Assembly (NCBI GenBank): GCA_029262955.1
Contig: JAJCYL010000034.1
Span: 1 to 5,156 of the forward strand
Source: Cytophagales bacterium
Lineage (GTDB): Bacteria; Bacteroidota; Bacteroidia; Cytophagales; Cyclobacteriaceae
Direction: 5' to 3'
Length of the DNA: 5,156 nt
Shown here: positions 1-5,156 of the stretch, piece after piece
Layout: each line of letters starts with the position of its first letter
Position numbering within the stretch: the stretch's first letter is position 1
Notes under the pieces: generated by a model
Databases searched by the model: none
Seen by the model: only the letters and a program-made list of their open reading frames with translations
Told to the model about the DNA's origin: nothing
Translations under genes and position numbers: made by a program

Positions 1-2
1 AG

Positions 3-317
3 GCAGAAAAACTTATAGCTGATGCTAAACTACTTGAAGAGAGGGGTTGCTTTGGGATTGTATTAGAAAAGATACCTGCTAAACTGGCCAAAAAAGTTTC
101 GGAAGAAGTTACCATACCCACTATCGGAATTGGCGCAGGGCCCAATGTTGATGGCCAGGTTCTTGTACTCCATGATATGCTGGGTATCACGGAAGAGTTC
201 AAGCCTCGATTTCTGCGTGTTTATGCTGATGTTGCGAAAGAGATGAACAAAGCTGTAGTGAATTACATCAAAGATGTAAAGGAAGGTAGTTTCCCAACTG
301 AAAAGGAGAGCTATTAA
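3..317 (+). CDS. panB: 3-methyl-2-oxobutanoate hydroxymethyltransferase, C-terminal part (partial at left edge)
   Basis: This is the last 104 codons of ketopantoate hydroxymethyltransferase. The enzyme transfers a hydroxymethyl group from 5,10-methylene-tetrahydrofolate to 3-methyl-2-oxobutanoate, the first committed step of pantothenate (coenzyme A) synthesis in the cytoplasm. The frame is open from the left edge to a TAA at 315-317. Visible family hallmarks are the strand ending FGIVLEKIPAKLAKKV, whose Glu (codon 66-68) matches the catalytic glutamate of PanB (Glu181 in E. coli). The TIGIGAGPNVDGQVLVLHDM segment follows (glycine-rich part at about 123-140), then the LGI..EFKPRFLRVY segment that precedes the C-terminal helix. 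The tail ends in the family's common SFPTE pattern. The enzyme is about 270 residues, so roughly 60 percent of the gene lies outside the window. Nothing looks broken in the visible part. The stop codon overlaps the T-tract of a terminator on the opposite strand. Identification is confident. Confidence 0.95.
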   Translation, partial: AEKLIADAKLLEERGCFGIVLEKIPAKLAKKVSEEVTIPTIGIGAGPNVDGQVLVLHDMLGITEEFKPRFLRVYADVAKEMNKAVVNYIKDVKEGSFPTEKESY

Positions 318-343
318 AAAAAGCGCTGAAAAAATTCAGCACT
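316..343 (-). terminator. Rho-independent terminator of the former minus-strand tRNA gene
   Basis: On the minus strand a hairpin with stem GCTGAA/TTCAGC (plus-strand positions 325-330 and 335-340) and a 4-nt loop is followed by a run of seven U (plus-strand A at 316-322). One mismatch and two further pairs extend the stem outward. The T-tract exists only on the minus strand, so it served transcription running leftward, that is, the tRNA remnant just to its right. It begins three bases beyond the tRNA 3' end, the usual arrangement behind a bacterial tRNA gene. It overlaps the last bases of panB. Confidence 0.7.
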
Positions 344-345
344 TG

Positions 346-374
346 TACCAGAGGCGGGACTTGAACCCGCACGA
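346..374 (-). pseudogene. 3' fragment of a tRNA gene (probably tRNA-Leu): T arm and acceptor 3' strand only
   Basis: Read on the minus strand, positions 370-354 form a perfect T arm: stem GCGGG, loop TTCAAGT, stem CCCGC. The next seven bases, CTCTGGT (353-347), are the 3' acceptor strand, followed by discriminator A (346). CCA is not encoded, which is common in this phylum. The bases just before the T arm (CGT, then AT-rich DNA) hold no recognisable variable arm, anticodon stem-loop, D arm or 5' acceptor strand in the following 80 bases, so the gene is truncated and cannot give a tRNA. The combination CGT-GCGGG-TTCAAGT-CCCGC resembles the end of long-variable-arm leucine tRNAs; the Leu assignment is from memory of that pattern and less sure than the fact of a tRNA tail. 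The remnant keeps its own terminator, so this side is the original chromosome and the break lies at about 374. Such displaced tRNA tails are typical of integrase attachment sites. Confidence 0.8.
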
Positions 375-991
375 AAAATGGTTAATTAAAATCAGTAATT
401 CTAAAGTAGGGAATAATTTGGTTTTCAATGAAGAATCAGTACAGGGAAGTCTTGTTGAAGCACTAAATACTCAAATTATGGGATATGATGAGCAATTAAT
501 AGTAATGGGTTCTCTTGGAAAAACAGGGACACTTGGGAAGTTAATCGGGAGCAACGCATTGAAGGTAGTTGACAACGTAAACTGTCCGGTTTTTGTTATC
601 CCTCCCAATGCAGCTTTTACGTTCTCAAGCGAAATAGTTTTCGCAGTGGATTCTAACCAAGTTCCAAAAAAAAATCAATCTAGATTTATTGAAGGAGATT
701 TGCTCACTTCATCAATCTGACAGGCTTCATGTTGTACATGTACATGATTCGGGTAAGGACGAGGAGGCTCTTAACATGGCTTTCGATTCAATTTTGAAGG
801 AGATACCTCATGATGTTCACATGATTTCTGGCGATGATGTTTCTGTGGAACTGGACCAATACGCAACTCAATCCTCCGCTGATTTACTTGTTTTGATTAA
901 AAAGGAGAAAGGATTATTTGAAAGCATTTTTCATAAAAGTGTCATTAAAAGATTAACACTGCAAGCAACAATTCCATTTTTGATTTTATAA
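375..991 (+). pseudogene. Universal stress protein (tandem UspA domains), 5'-truncated and frameshifted
   Basis: Two pieces of one protein lie in adjacent frames. The first (frame 1, readable to the stop at 718-720) contains the end of a UspA domain: LIVMG, then the ATP-binding pattern G-x2-G-x9-G-S (first Gly codon 508-510, GS codons 547-552), then the closing strand CPVFVIP. A linker leads into SSEIVFAVD, the first strand of a second Usp domain. The frame is then lost in a run of nine A (666-674). Frame 2 continues the second domain (NLDLLKEICSLHQSDRLHVVHVHD and on) to the TAA at 989-991. Roughly the first 60-80 residues of domain 1 are missing, because the coding sequence abuts the tRNA remnant. 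An apparent TTG start at 343 merely reads through antisense tRNA sequence and is not a real start. Full-length members are about 270-290 residues and cytoplasmic, acting in stress adaptation through nucleotide binding. No promoter or start is visible, so a functional product is unlikely. Confidence 0.8.
666..674 (+). other. A9 homopolymer at the frameshift point of the stress-protein pseudogene
   Basis: Nine consecutive A separate the frame-1 and frame-2 halves. With eight A the reading would run VPKK-INLDLLKE without a break, which fits the domain well, so one extra A is the simplest explanation. A run this long can also be a polymerase-slippage site or a sequencing error. Because the 5' end of the gene is missing as well, the mutation interpretation is preferred. 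Confidence 0.6.
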
Positions 992-1111
992 TCACAGGAA
1001 TAGCTCAGACTTAACCACTGATGTTTTCAATCACTGTATAATTCTTAATAATGACGTGATAAGATCGAATTACTACTCATTAGGCTGTGAACATCCCTAA
1101 GAGCATCAACC

Positions 1112-1139
1112 TTAACTGATGAATCAGCAGCTCAGTTGA
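1112..1139. other. Inverted repeat in the gene-free stretch upstream of the lipoprotein gene
   Basis: TTAACTGA (1112-1119) can pair with TCAGTTGA (1132-1139), giving eight pairs with one G-U and a 12-base loop. Competing pairings overlap it: ATCAAC (1105-1110) with GTTGAT (1135-1140), and CTGAT with ATCAG inside the loop (1116-1127). No T-tract follows, so it is not a convincing terminator for the stress-protein pseudogene. It could be an operator, a transcript structure or chance. The rest of 992-1111 shows nothing else that can be supported. Confidence 0.3.
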
Positions 1140-1143
1140 TTGC

Positions 1144-1241
1144 TTAACGTTAGGTTAATATTCTTAACACTAAAAGAAAATTCGGTTAATCTATTTAACA
1201 ATATCCTAACAATCTCTACCAACCAACTTAATACTCTTAAC
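1144..1241 (+). promoter_or_regulatory. Cluster of phased TTAAT-N4-TTAAC direct repeats, putative operator of the lipoprotein gene
   Basis: The composite motif TTAAT-N4-TTAAC occurs exactly three times: 1155-1168, 1186-1199 and 1228-1241. Start-to-start distances are 31 and 42 bases, close to three and four turns of B-DNA, so all copies face the same side of the helix. A further TTAAC at 1144-1148 lies 11 bases before the first copy, and a CTAAC at 1206-1210 lies 11 bases after the second half of copy 2. The last copy ends 52 bases before the chosen ATG of the lipoprotein gene. Direct half-sites about one turn apart are how OmpR/PhoB-family response regulators usually bind; that parallel is inference. 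No protein is identified here that would bind them. Confidence 0.5.
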
Positions 1242-1242
1242 G

Positions 1243-1250
1243 CAATTTTG
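1243..1250 (+). promoter_or_regulatory. Weak candidate -7 promoter element for the lipoprotein gene
   Basis: CAATTTTG matches seven of eight positions of the Bacteroidota -7 element TAnnTTTG, 43 bases before the ATG at 1294. No TTG or TTTG is found at the expected -33 distance. The last copy of the repeat cluster ends just upstream, which would suit an activator-dependent promoter. This is the best candidate in the stretch but is not strong. Confidence 0.25.
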
Positions 1251-1293
1251 CGGAAACAAACAAATCTTGTAACCGACATAAATGCTTTTTAAG

Positions 1294-2643
1294 ATGAAAA
1301 AATTACTTTCTTTATTGCTATTAGTCCCCACAATGCTATTCTTCGCATCTTGTGGAGGTGATGACGACGACGATGATGCTGGAACCGATCCCGATCCTGC
1401 AACGCCAACATTAGAAACAATTTCCGGTGGAGAGCTCACTGCGGATGCAACGTGGGAAGGCGGAAACATTTTTGTACTTGATGGCCGGGTTGTTGTGCCT
1501 GATGGTGTAACACTCACCATTGAGGCCGGGACTGTTGTTAAAGGCGAATCTGGTGAAGGGGCGAACGCTTCCGCACTGATTATAGCCAGGGGTGGAAAAA
1601 TAATGGCCCAGGGTACCGCGACAGAACCTATCATATTTACTACAATAGAAGATCAGATTGAACCTGGCCAAACAGAAAGCCCTAACCTGGATCAAAATGA
1701 TAATGGAAAATGGGGCGGTTTAATAATTCTTGGAAATGCTCCTATCTCAGCAGACGACGTAGCAGTTCAAATTGAAGGTATCCCGGCTGATGATACTAAT
1801 GGCCTTTACGGTGGAACAAATGCTTCCGATAATTCGGGAACTATAACCTATATATCGATACGCCATGGAGGAGCGAATATTGGCGAGGGAAATGAGATCA
1901 ATGGTTTAACGCTTGGTGGAGTTGGATCCGGAACAACCATCAATCACATTGAGATTGTTGCTAATGCGGATGACGGTATCGAATTTTTTGGTGGAACTGT
2001 GAATGTCTCCAACGCTCTGGTATGGGCTCAGAGAGATGATGCGTTTGACATCGATCAAGCCTGGTCAGGTACATTGGATAACTTCGTTTATATCGCCGGT
2101 GAAGAATCAGATCATGGATTGGAAATAGATGGTCCCGAAGGTTCCGGAACAGGAAGCTTCATACTAAGAAATGGCACCTTAAAAGGACTTAACGCCGAAA
2201 TGGCTGATTTTCGGGATGGTGCAACAGGAACAGTGACGAATTCCTACTTCTACAATTTTTCAAATGCTGGCGATTTTGAGCTAGACGCAGATGGTAGCGA
2301 TGACCCTGCAGATGCAACAACAGCATTATCTGATAATCCTGGTAACTCTGATAATTATGCCAGTGGTGCAATCATACTTACTGGCAATCAGTTCAACTCG
2401 ACAATTACCGATTCCAGTGATCCAACAACCCTAGAAGTTATATTCTCGGACAAGTGGAAGGTGGGACCTACAGCATTTGATCCTTCTGATGCAAGATCTG
2501 ACGCTCAGGCAGTAGCTCAGGCTGAAGCTAATAAAGCGAAATTCGTTGCTGATAATGAATTAGTGACTGCTGGTACAGTTGGAGCAGATACCGAAGTGTT
2601 CGGCTGGACTTTTGCCTCAGCGTCAGCAGTACTTGACTTTTAG
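1294..2643 (+). CDS. Surface-type lipoprotein of unknown function, predicted right-handed beta-helix-like body
   Basis: A 449-residue lipoprotein. The start at 1294 (MKKLLSLLLL) gives a compact signal peptide; an in-frame ATG at 1282 would add only four residues (MLFK) and is less likely. The signal peptide ends FFAS-C, with Cys20 as the lipidated residue. GG and six Asp (23-28) follow, resembling the acidic signal that sends Bacteroidota lipoproteins to the cell surface. A Pro/Thr linker leads to repeated short strands with Gly/Asn turns: GRVVVPDGVTLTIEAGTVVKG (64-84), GGKIMAQGTATEPIIFTT (100-117), a W-GGLIILG segment (140-147), then ADDGIEFFGGTVNVSNALVW and similar rungs, as in parallel beta-helices. 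No catalytic motif, SusD-type helical repeat or type IX secretion C-terminal domain is seen. Related proteins, as far as I recognise them, are common in Bacteroidota next to TonB-dependent receptors, as here, so a role in capturing a substrate for the receptor is inferred. It has its own terminator and a repeat-rich upstream region. Confidence 0.9.
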   Translation: MKKLLSLLLLVPTMLFFASCGGDDDDDDAGTDPDPATPTLETISGGELTADATWEGGNIFVLDGRVVVPDGVTLTIEAGTVVKGESGEGANASALIIARGGKIMAQGTATEPIIFTTIEDQIEPGQTESPNLDQNDNGKWGGLIILGNAPISADDVAVQIEGIPADDTNGLYGGTNASDNSGTITYISIRHGGANIGEGNEINGLTLGGVGSGTTINHIEIVANADDGIEFFGGTVNVSNALVWAQRDDAFDIDQAWSGTLDNFVYIAGEESDHGLEIDGPEGSGTGSFILRNGTLKGLNAEMADFRDGATGTVTNSYFYNFSNAGDFELDADGSDDPADATTALSDNPGNSDNYASGAIILTGNQFNSTITDSSDPTTLEVIFSDKWKVGPTAFDPSDARSDAQAVAQAEANKAKFVADNELVTAGTVGADTEVFGWTFASASAVLDF

Positions 2644-2679
2644 AAGAAGAAATTAAAGAGTAAGTTGAATAAGTGAAGT

Positions 2680-2716
2680 AAAAGGGCGCTGGCATTGTCG
2701 GTGCCCTTTTCTCTTT
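2680..2716 (+). terminator. Strong Rho-independent terminator of the lipoprotein gene
   Basis: AAAAGGGC (2680-2687) pairs perfectly with GCCCTTTT (2703-2710). Up to four more pairs (two of them G-U) can extend inward to a loop of about seven bases. The descending arm runs into TTTTCTCTTT. It lies 37 bases after the lipoprotein stop and separates that gene from the receptor gene. Its A-rich left arm makes a shorter opposite-direction T-run possible, but no minus-strand gene converges here. Confidence 0.85.
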
Positions 2717-2766
2717 GAAAACCGAAACGGATGGTATTTCAAAATGAAATCCGAATGAAAGATTTG

Positions 2767-2802
2767 TTAACATATAATTAATGAACAAAACACAGAATTA
2801 AC
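2767..2802 (+). promoter_or_regulatory. TTAAC-type repeats upstream of the receptor gene, related to the 1144-1241 cluster
   Basis: TTAAC (2767-2771), six bases, then TTAAT (2778-2782) repeats the arrangement TTAAC-N6-TTAAT found at 1144-1159. A second TTAAC at 2798-2802 lies 31 bases from the first, again about three helical turns. The elements sit about 60-90 bases before the predicted transcription start of the receptor gene, a usual place for an activator. The match is weaker than in the first cluster, since no full TTAAT-N4-TTAAC copy is present. Confidence 0.35.
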
Positions 2803-2819
2803 TCATTGATAATAGTGCC

Positions 2820-2853
2820 TTGAACTAGTTGATTTTACCTGGAGGTACTTTTG
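2820..2853 (+). promoter_or_regulatory. Bacteroidota-type promoter of the TonB-dependent receptor gene
   Basis: TACTTTTG (2846-2853) is a perfect match to the -7 consensus TAnnTTTG. TTG at 2820-2822 lies 23 bases upstream as a -33 element; that spacing is at the long end of what is accepted. Transcription would start near 2860, leaving a leader of about 45 bases before the ATG at 2905. The leader has no Shine-Dalgarno sequence, and AT-rich bases precede the start codon, as is usual in this phylum. Confidence 0.6.
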
Positions 2854-2904
2854 CCCTACAATTTATTCTTCATTTCACATCACTGTTCACTTATCAAATC
2901 TAAA

Positions 2905-5156
2905 ATGAAAATACCTTATTTATTCAGCTCACTTCTGTTATGGAGTTCTGTATTATTGGCCGGAACAGGTACGATTAGAGGAACTGTTTTTGATGATGCC
3001 ACCGGTGAAGGATTATTCGGAGTAACCGTTGTTATTAAAGGAACAACTGTGGGTACTGTTACAGACTTTGATGGAAAGTTTGAAATAAAGTTATCCCCTG
3101 GATTCTATGATTTACAGATCTCCTTTATTTCTTACAAAACACTAATTATTAGTGGTGTTGAGGTTGTAGAAGACGAAGTTACACATTTAGATGCCCTCAA
3201 ACTGGGTGAGGCAGTTACGGAATTGGAAGAAATAGTGGTCACCGCTGAAGTCATCAGAACTTCAGAAAGTGCACTTCTTACGATTAAAAGAAAATCAACC
3301 AACGTCATGGATGGTATTTCGTCACAGGCATTCCGAAAGATTGGAGATGGAAATGCTGCTACGGCCATCAGGCGTGTCTCCGGTGTTTCTTTACAGGATG
3401 GCAAATACATTTATGTAAGAGGGTTGGGTGATAGGTATACAAAATCGAACCTGAATGGATTGGATATTCCCGGTCTTGACCCCGATAGGAATACGCTTCA
3501 GATGGATATATTCCCCACCAATCTTATTGATAATATTGTCGTATTGAAAACTTTTACCGCTGATTTGCCGGCAGATTTTACCGGTGGAATTATCAATATT
3601 GAAACAAAAGATTTTCCAGAGGAAAGATCATTAAATGTGTCAGGTAGCCTTGGTTATAATCCGGGAATGCACCTCATCGGTAATTACCTCGGCTATGATG
3701 GCGGGAATACTGATTGGTTGGGTTTTGATGATGGTACCAGGGATTTGCCCTTTGATAAGAGAGCAAATATCCCTTCAACTACGGACAATGACTCAAAACT
3801 TACGAGTTTAACCAGTGGTCTTAATCCTACTTTATCAGCAATGAGGCAAAATAGCTTCATGGATTATAGTTTGGGAATATCGACCGGAAATCAAATTGCT
3901 AAGGAGAAAGTGACTTTGGGTTACATGGGTTCTCTTTCTTACAAGAATGTAACCCGTTACTATGAGGGAGCTGAGAACAACACTTATCAAAAAGGAGACA
4001 CTCCCGACATACTTGAATTGAGACCTAATAGAATTCAAAATGGTGACTATGGTACAAACAATGCACTGATTAGTGCGTTGGTTGGTGGTGCAATAAAGAC
4101 AAACAGATCAAAGTTCAAAGTCAACCTGATGCATCTTCAAAACGGAGAAACCAGGGCGGGTATTTTCAACCAAAGTACCTTCATCACTGGTTCTGTCAAC
4201 TTGAAGAAGGATAATCTGGAATATTCTGAGAGATCAATTACCAATGCGCTCATTTCCGGTACTCATGTATTAAATGATGACGGAAGTTGGGAATTGGAGT
4301 GGAGAATGTCACCAACACTATCCAGACTTAACGATAAGGATATTAGATCAACACCATTTAGAATAGATGACGGAGAAGTTAGTATAGAACCAAGTGAATC
4401 AGGAGATCCCACCCGAATTTGGAGAAGTTTGGAAGAAGTTAATTACGCCGGTAGAGTGGATTTTTCAAGACGATTTAAATTTCAGAACAAGGCGGCCAAA
4501 GTTAAATTTGGTGGGGGTTTGACCTACAAACAACGAGATTATGAAATACTCAATTATCGATTACTAGTTCGGAGACAGAGTCAATTAGGACTCACCGGTG
4601 ATCCTGATGAACTTCTTCTTCCGGAGAATCTTTGGTCTCCGGAGTCTGATGGCTCCGGAACATATTTAAGAGGTAATTTTGAAATCTCCAATACCTACGA
4701 TGGTTCAATAATTTTGCCGAACCTTTATGTTTCTAACGAGATGGGTTTTGGGAAAAATTTAAAAACTATTCTTGGAGTGCGGATTGAGCAATATACCCAG
4801 AGATATACCGGTCAAAATCAAAATGGAGATATTGTTTTTGATAATGAAAAAGTCTTAGAAGCCGTTGACTTTTTTCCATCAGCCAATGTGATTTACAATT
4901 TTGGAAAGCGTGCGAATCTTAGAGCATCGTACTCAAGAACTATTGCGAGGCCATCTTTTAAAGAGATGTCTTTTGCACAAATTTTTGATCCGCTATCCGG
5001 AAGAACCTTTATCGGAGGGTTAAGCCCCGTTGAAGTAGCCAACCCGGTTACGGGTGAACTGGATATCATTTGGGATGGTAATTTGAAAGAAACAAATATT
5101 AACAACTTCGACCTTAGGTGGGAGTTGTATCCAGCAAGATCAGAGCTGCTTTCCGT
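2905..5156 (+). CDS. TonB-dependent outer-membrane receptor with CarboxypepD_reg-like domain (partial at right edge)
   Basis: The frame is open from ATG 2905 to the window end (750 codons) with no stop. Residues 1-19 are a signal peptide ending VLLA. Residues 23 to about 100 form a carboxypeptidase-regulatory-like domain (TIRGTVFDDATGEGLFGVTV, with the GTVTDFDGKFEI turn), typical of Bacteroidota receptors. A TonB-box-like EEIVVTA follows at 108-114. The plug covers about 130-235, with IRRVSGVSLQDG, IYVRGLGDRYT, NGLDIPG and FTADLPADFTGGIINIETK (217-235). From about 240 on, alternating strands rich in aromatic and polar residues mark the 22-strand barrel, and the stretch LRASYSRTIARPSFKEM near residue 680 is characteristic of late barrel strands. 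Full members of this family run about 900-950 residues, so the barrel end is missing. The protein would import a ligand across the outer membrane using TonB/ExbBD energy. The neighbouring lipoprotein is the likely partner. The ligand is unknown; the sequence does not decide between metal chelate, glycan or other. Confidence 0.93.
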   Translation, partial: MKIPYLFSSLLLWSSVLLAGTGTIRGTVFDDATGEGLFGVTVVIKGTTVGTVTDFDGKFEIKLSPGFYDLQISFISYKTLIISGVEVVEDEVTHLDALKLGEAVTELEEIVVTAEVIRTSESALLTIKRKSTNVMDGISSQAFRKIGDGNAATAIRRVSGVSLQDGKYIYVRGLGDRYTKSNLNGLDIPGLDPDRNTLQMDIFPTNLIDNIVVLKTFTADLPADFTGGIINIETKDFPEERSLNVSGSLGYNPGMHLIGNYLGYDGGNTDWLGFDDGTRDLPFDKRANIPSTTDNDSKLTSLTSGLNPTLSAMRQNSFMDYSLGISTGNQIAKEKVTLGYMGSLSYKNVTRYYEGAENNTYQKGDTPDILELRPNRIQNGDYGTNNALISALVGGAIKTNRSKFKVNLMHLQNGETRAGIFNQSTFITGSVNLKKDNLEYSERSITNALISGTHVLNDDGSWELEWRMSPTLSRLNDKDIRSTPFRIDDGEVSIEPSESGDPTRIWRSLEEVNYAGRVDFSRRFKFQNKAAKVKFGGGLTYKQRDYEILNYRLLVRRQSQLGLTGDPDELLLPENLWSPESDGSGTYLRGNFEISNTYDGSIILPNLYVSNEMGFGKNLKTILGVRIEQYTQRYTGQNQNGDIVFDNEKVLEAVDFFPSANVIYNFGKRANLRASYSRTIARPSFKEMSFAQIFDPLSGRTFIGGLSPVEVANPVTGELDIIWDGNLKETNINNFDLRWELYPARSELLS

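Noticed and set aside
343..374. Apparent N-terminus of the stress protein starting at TTG 343
   Set aside because: The first ten codons (reading YQRRDLNPH after the start) are the antisense of a tRNA T arm and acceptor strand, a known annotation artefact, and not part of a Usp domain.
993..1020. Possible tRNA 5' end (TAGCTCAG at 1001-1008 resembles the start of a D arm)
   Set aside because: No matching 3' D-stem, anticodon arm or T arm follows, and the supposed acceptor strand has no partner. A match of eight bases is likely chance.
1206..1695. Minus-strand open frames at 1206-1634 and 1411-1695
   Set aside because: They lie antisense to the well-supported lipoprotein gene, show no recognisable domain, and are explained as shadows of its codon pattern.
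2729..2756. Small hairpin ATTTC/GAAAT with flanking CGG/CCG after the lipoprotein terminator
   Set aside because: The five-pair stem needs a five-base bulge to extend, is AT-rich, and has no T-tract or known element attached.
2528..2788. Minus-strand open frame across the lipoprotein end and its terminator
   Set aside because: It reads through a strong intrinsic terminator and antisense coding sequence, with no start context or family resemblance.
2729..3320. 12-base direct repeat GGATGGTATTTC at 2729-2740 and 3309-3320
   Set aside because: One copy is intergenic and the other is inside receptor coding sequence. About one such 12-base match is expected by chance in a window of this size.
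3132..5105. Minus-strand open frames at 3132-3410, 3835-4038 and 4893-5105
   Set aside because: All are antisense to the continuous TonB-dependent receptor frame and have no features of their own.

Overview
The window looks like a piece of a Bacteroidota chromosome, most likely from a Cytophagia-type environmental bacterium. The reasons are a moderately AT-rich composition, starts without Shine-Dalgarno sequences, a surface-type lipoprotein with an acidic tail after its cysteine, a TonB-dependent receptor with an N-terminal carboxypeptidase-regulatory-like domain, and a promoter of the Bacteroidota type (TAnnTTTG).

Layout from left to right: (1) the C-terminal third of panB (pantothenate biosynthesis), entering from the left edge. 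(2) A minus-strand remnant of a tRNA gene, probably tRNA-Leu. Only the T arm, the 3' acceptor strand and the gene's own terminator remain. (3) Directly against that remnant, a plus-strand pseudogene of a tandem-domain universal stress protein. It has lost its 5' part and is also frameshifted in a run of nine A. The tRNA tail joined to foreign coding sequence looks like an attachment-site or deletion scar. (4) About 300 bp without a gene, holding a cluster of phased direct repeats (TTAAT-N4-TTAAC, three copies). (5) A complete gene for an outer-membrane or surface lipoprotein with a predicted beta-helix-like body, followed by a strong intrinsic terminator. (6) A second intergenic region with related TTAAC elements and a good Bacteroidota promoter. 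(7) The first 750 codons of a TonB-dependent receptor, running off the right edge.

The lipoprotein and the receptor probably work as an outer-membrane uptake pair: an exposed lipoprotein plus an energised beta-barrel. The arrangement recalls SusD/SusC, but the lipoprotein is not SusD-like. They are separated by a terminator and a new promoter, so they are two transcription units. The related TTAAC-type repeats in front of both suggest one shared DNA-binding regulator. The substrate cannot be read from the sequence. No CRISPR array, insertion sequence or intact RNA gene is visible. The most unusual items are the phased repeats and the tRNA tail/stress-protein junction.
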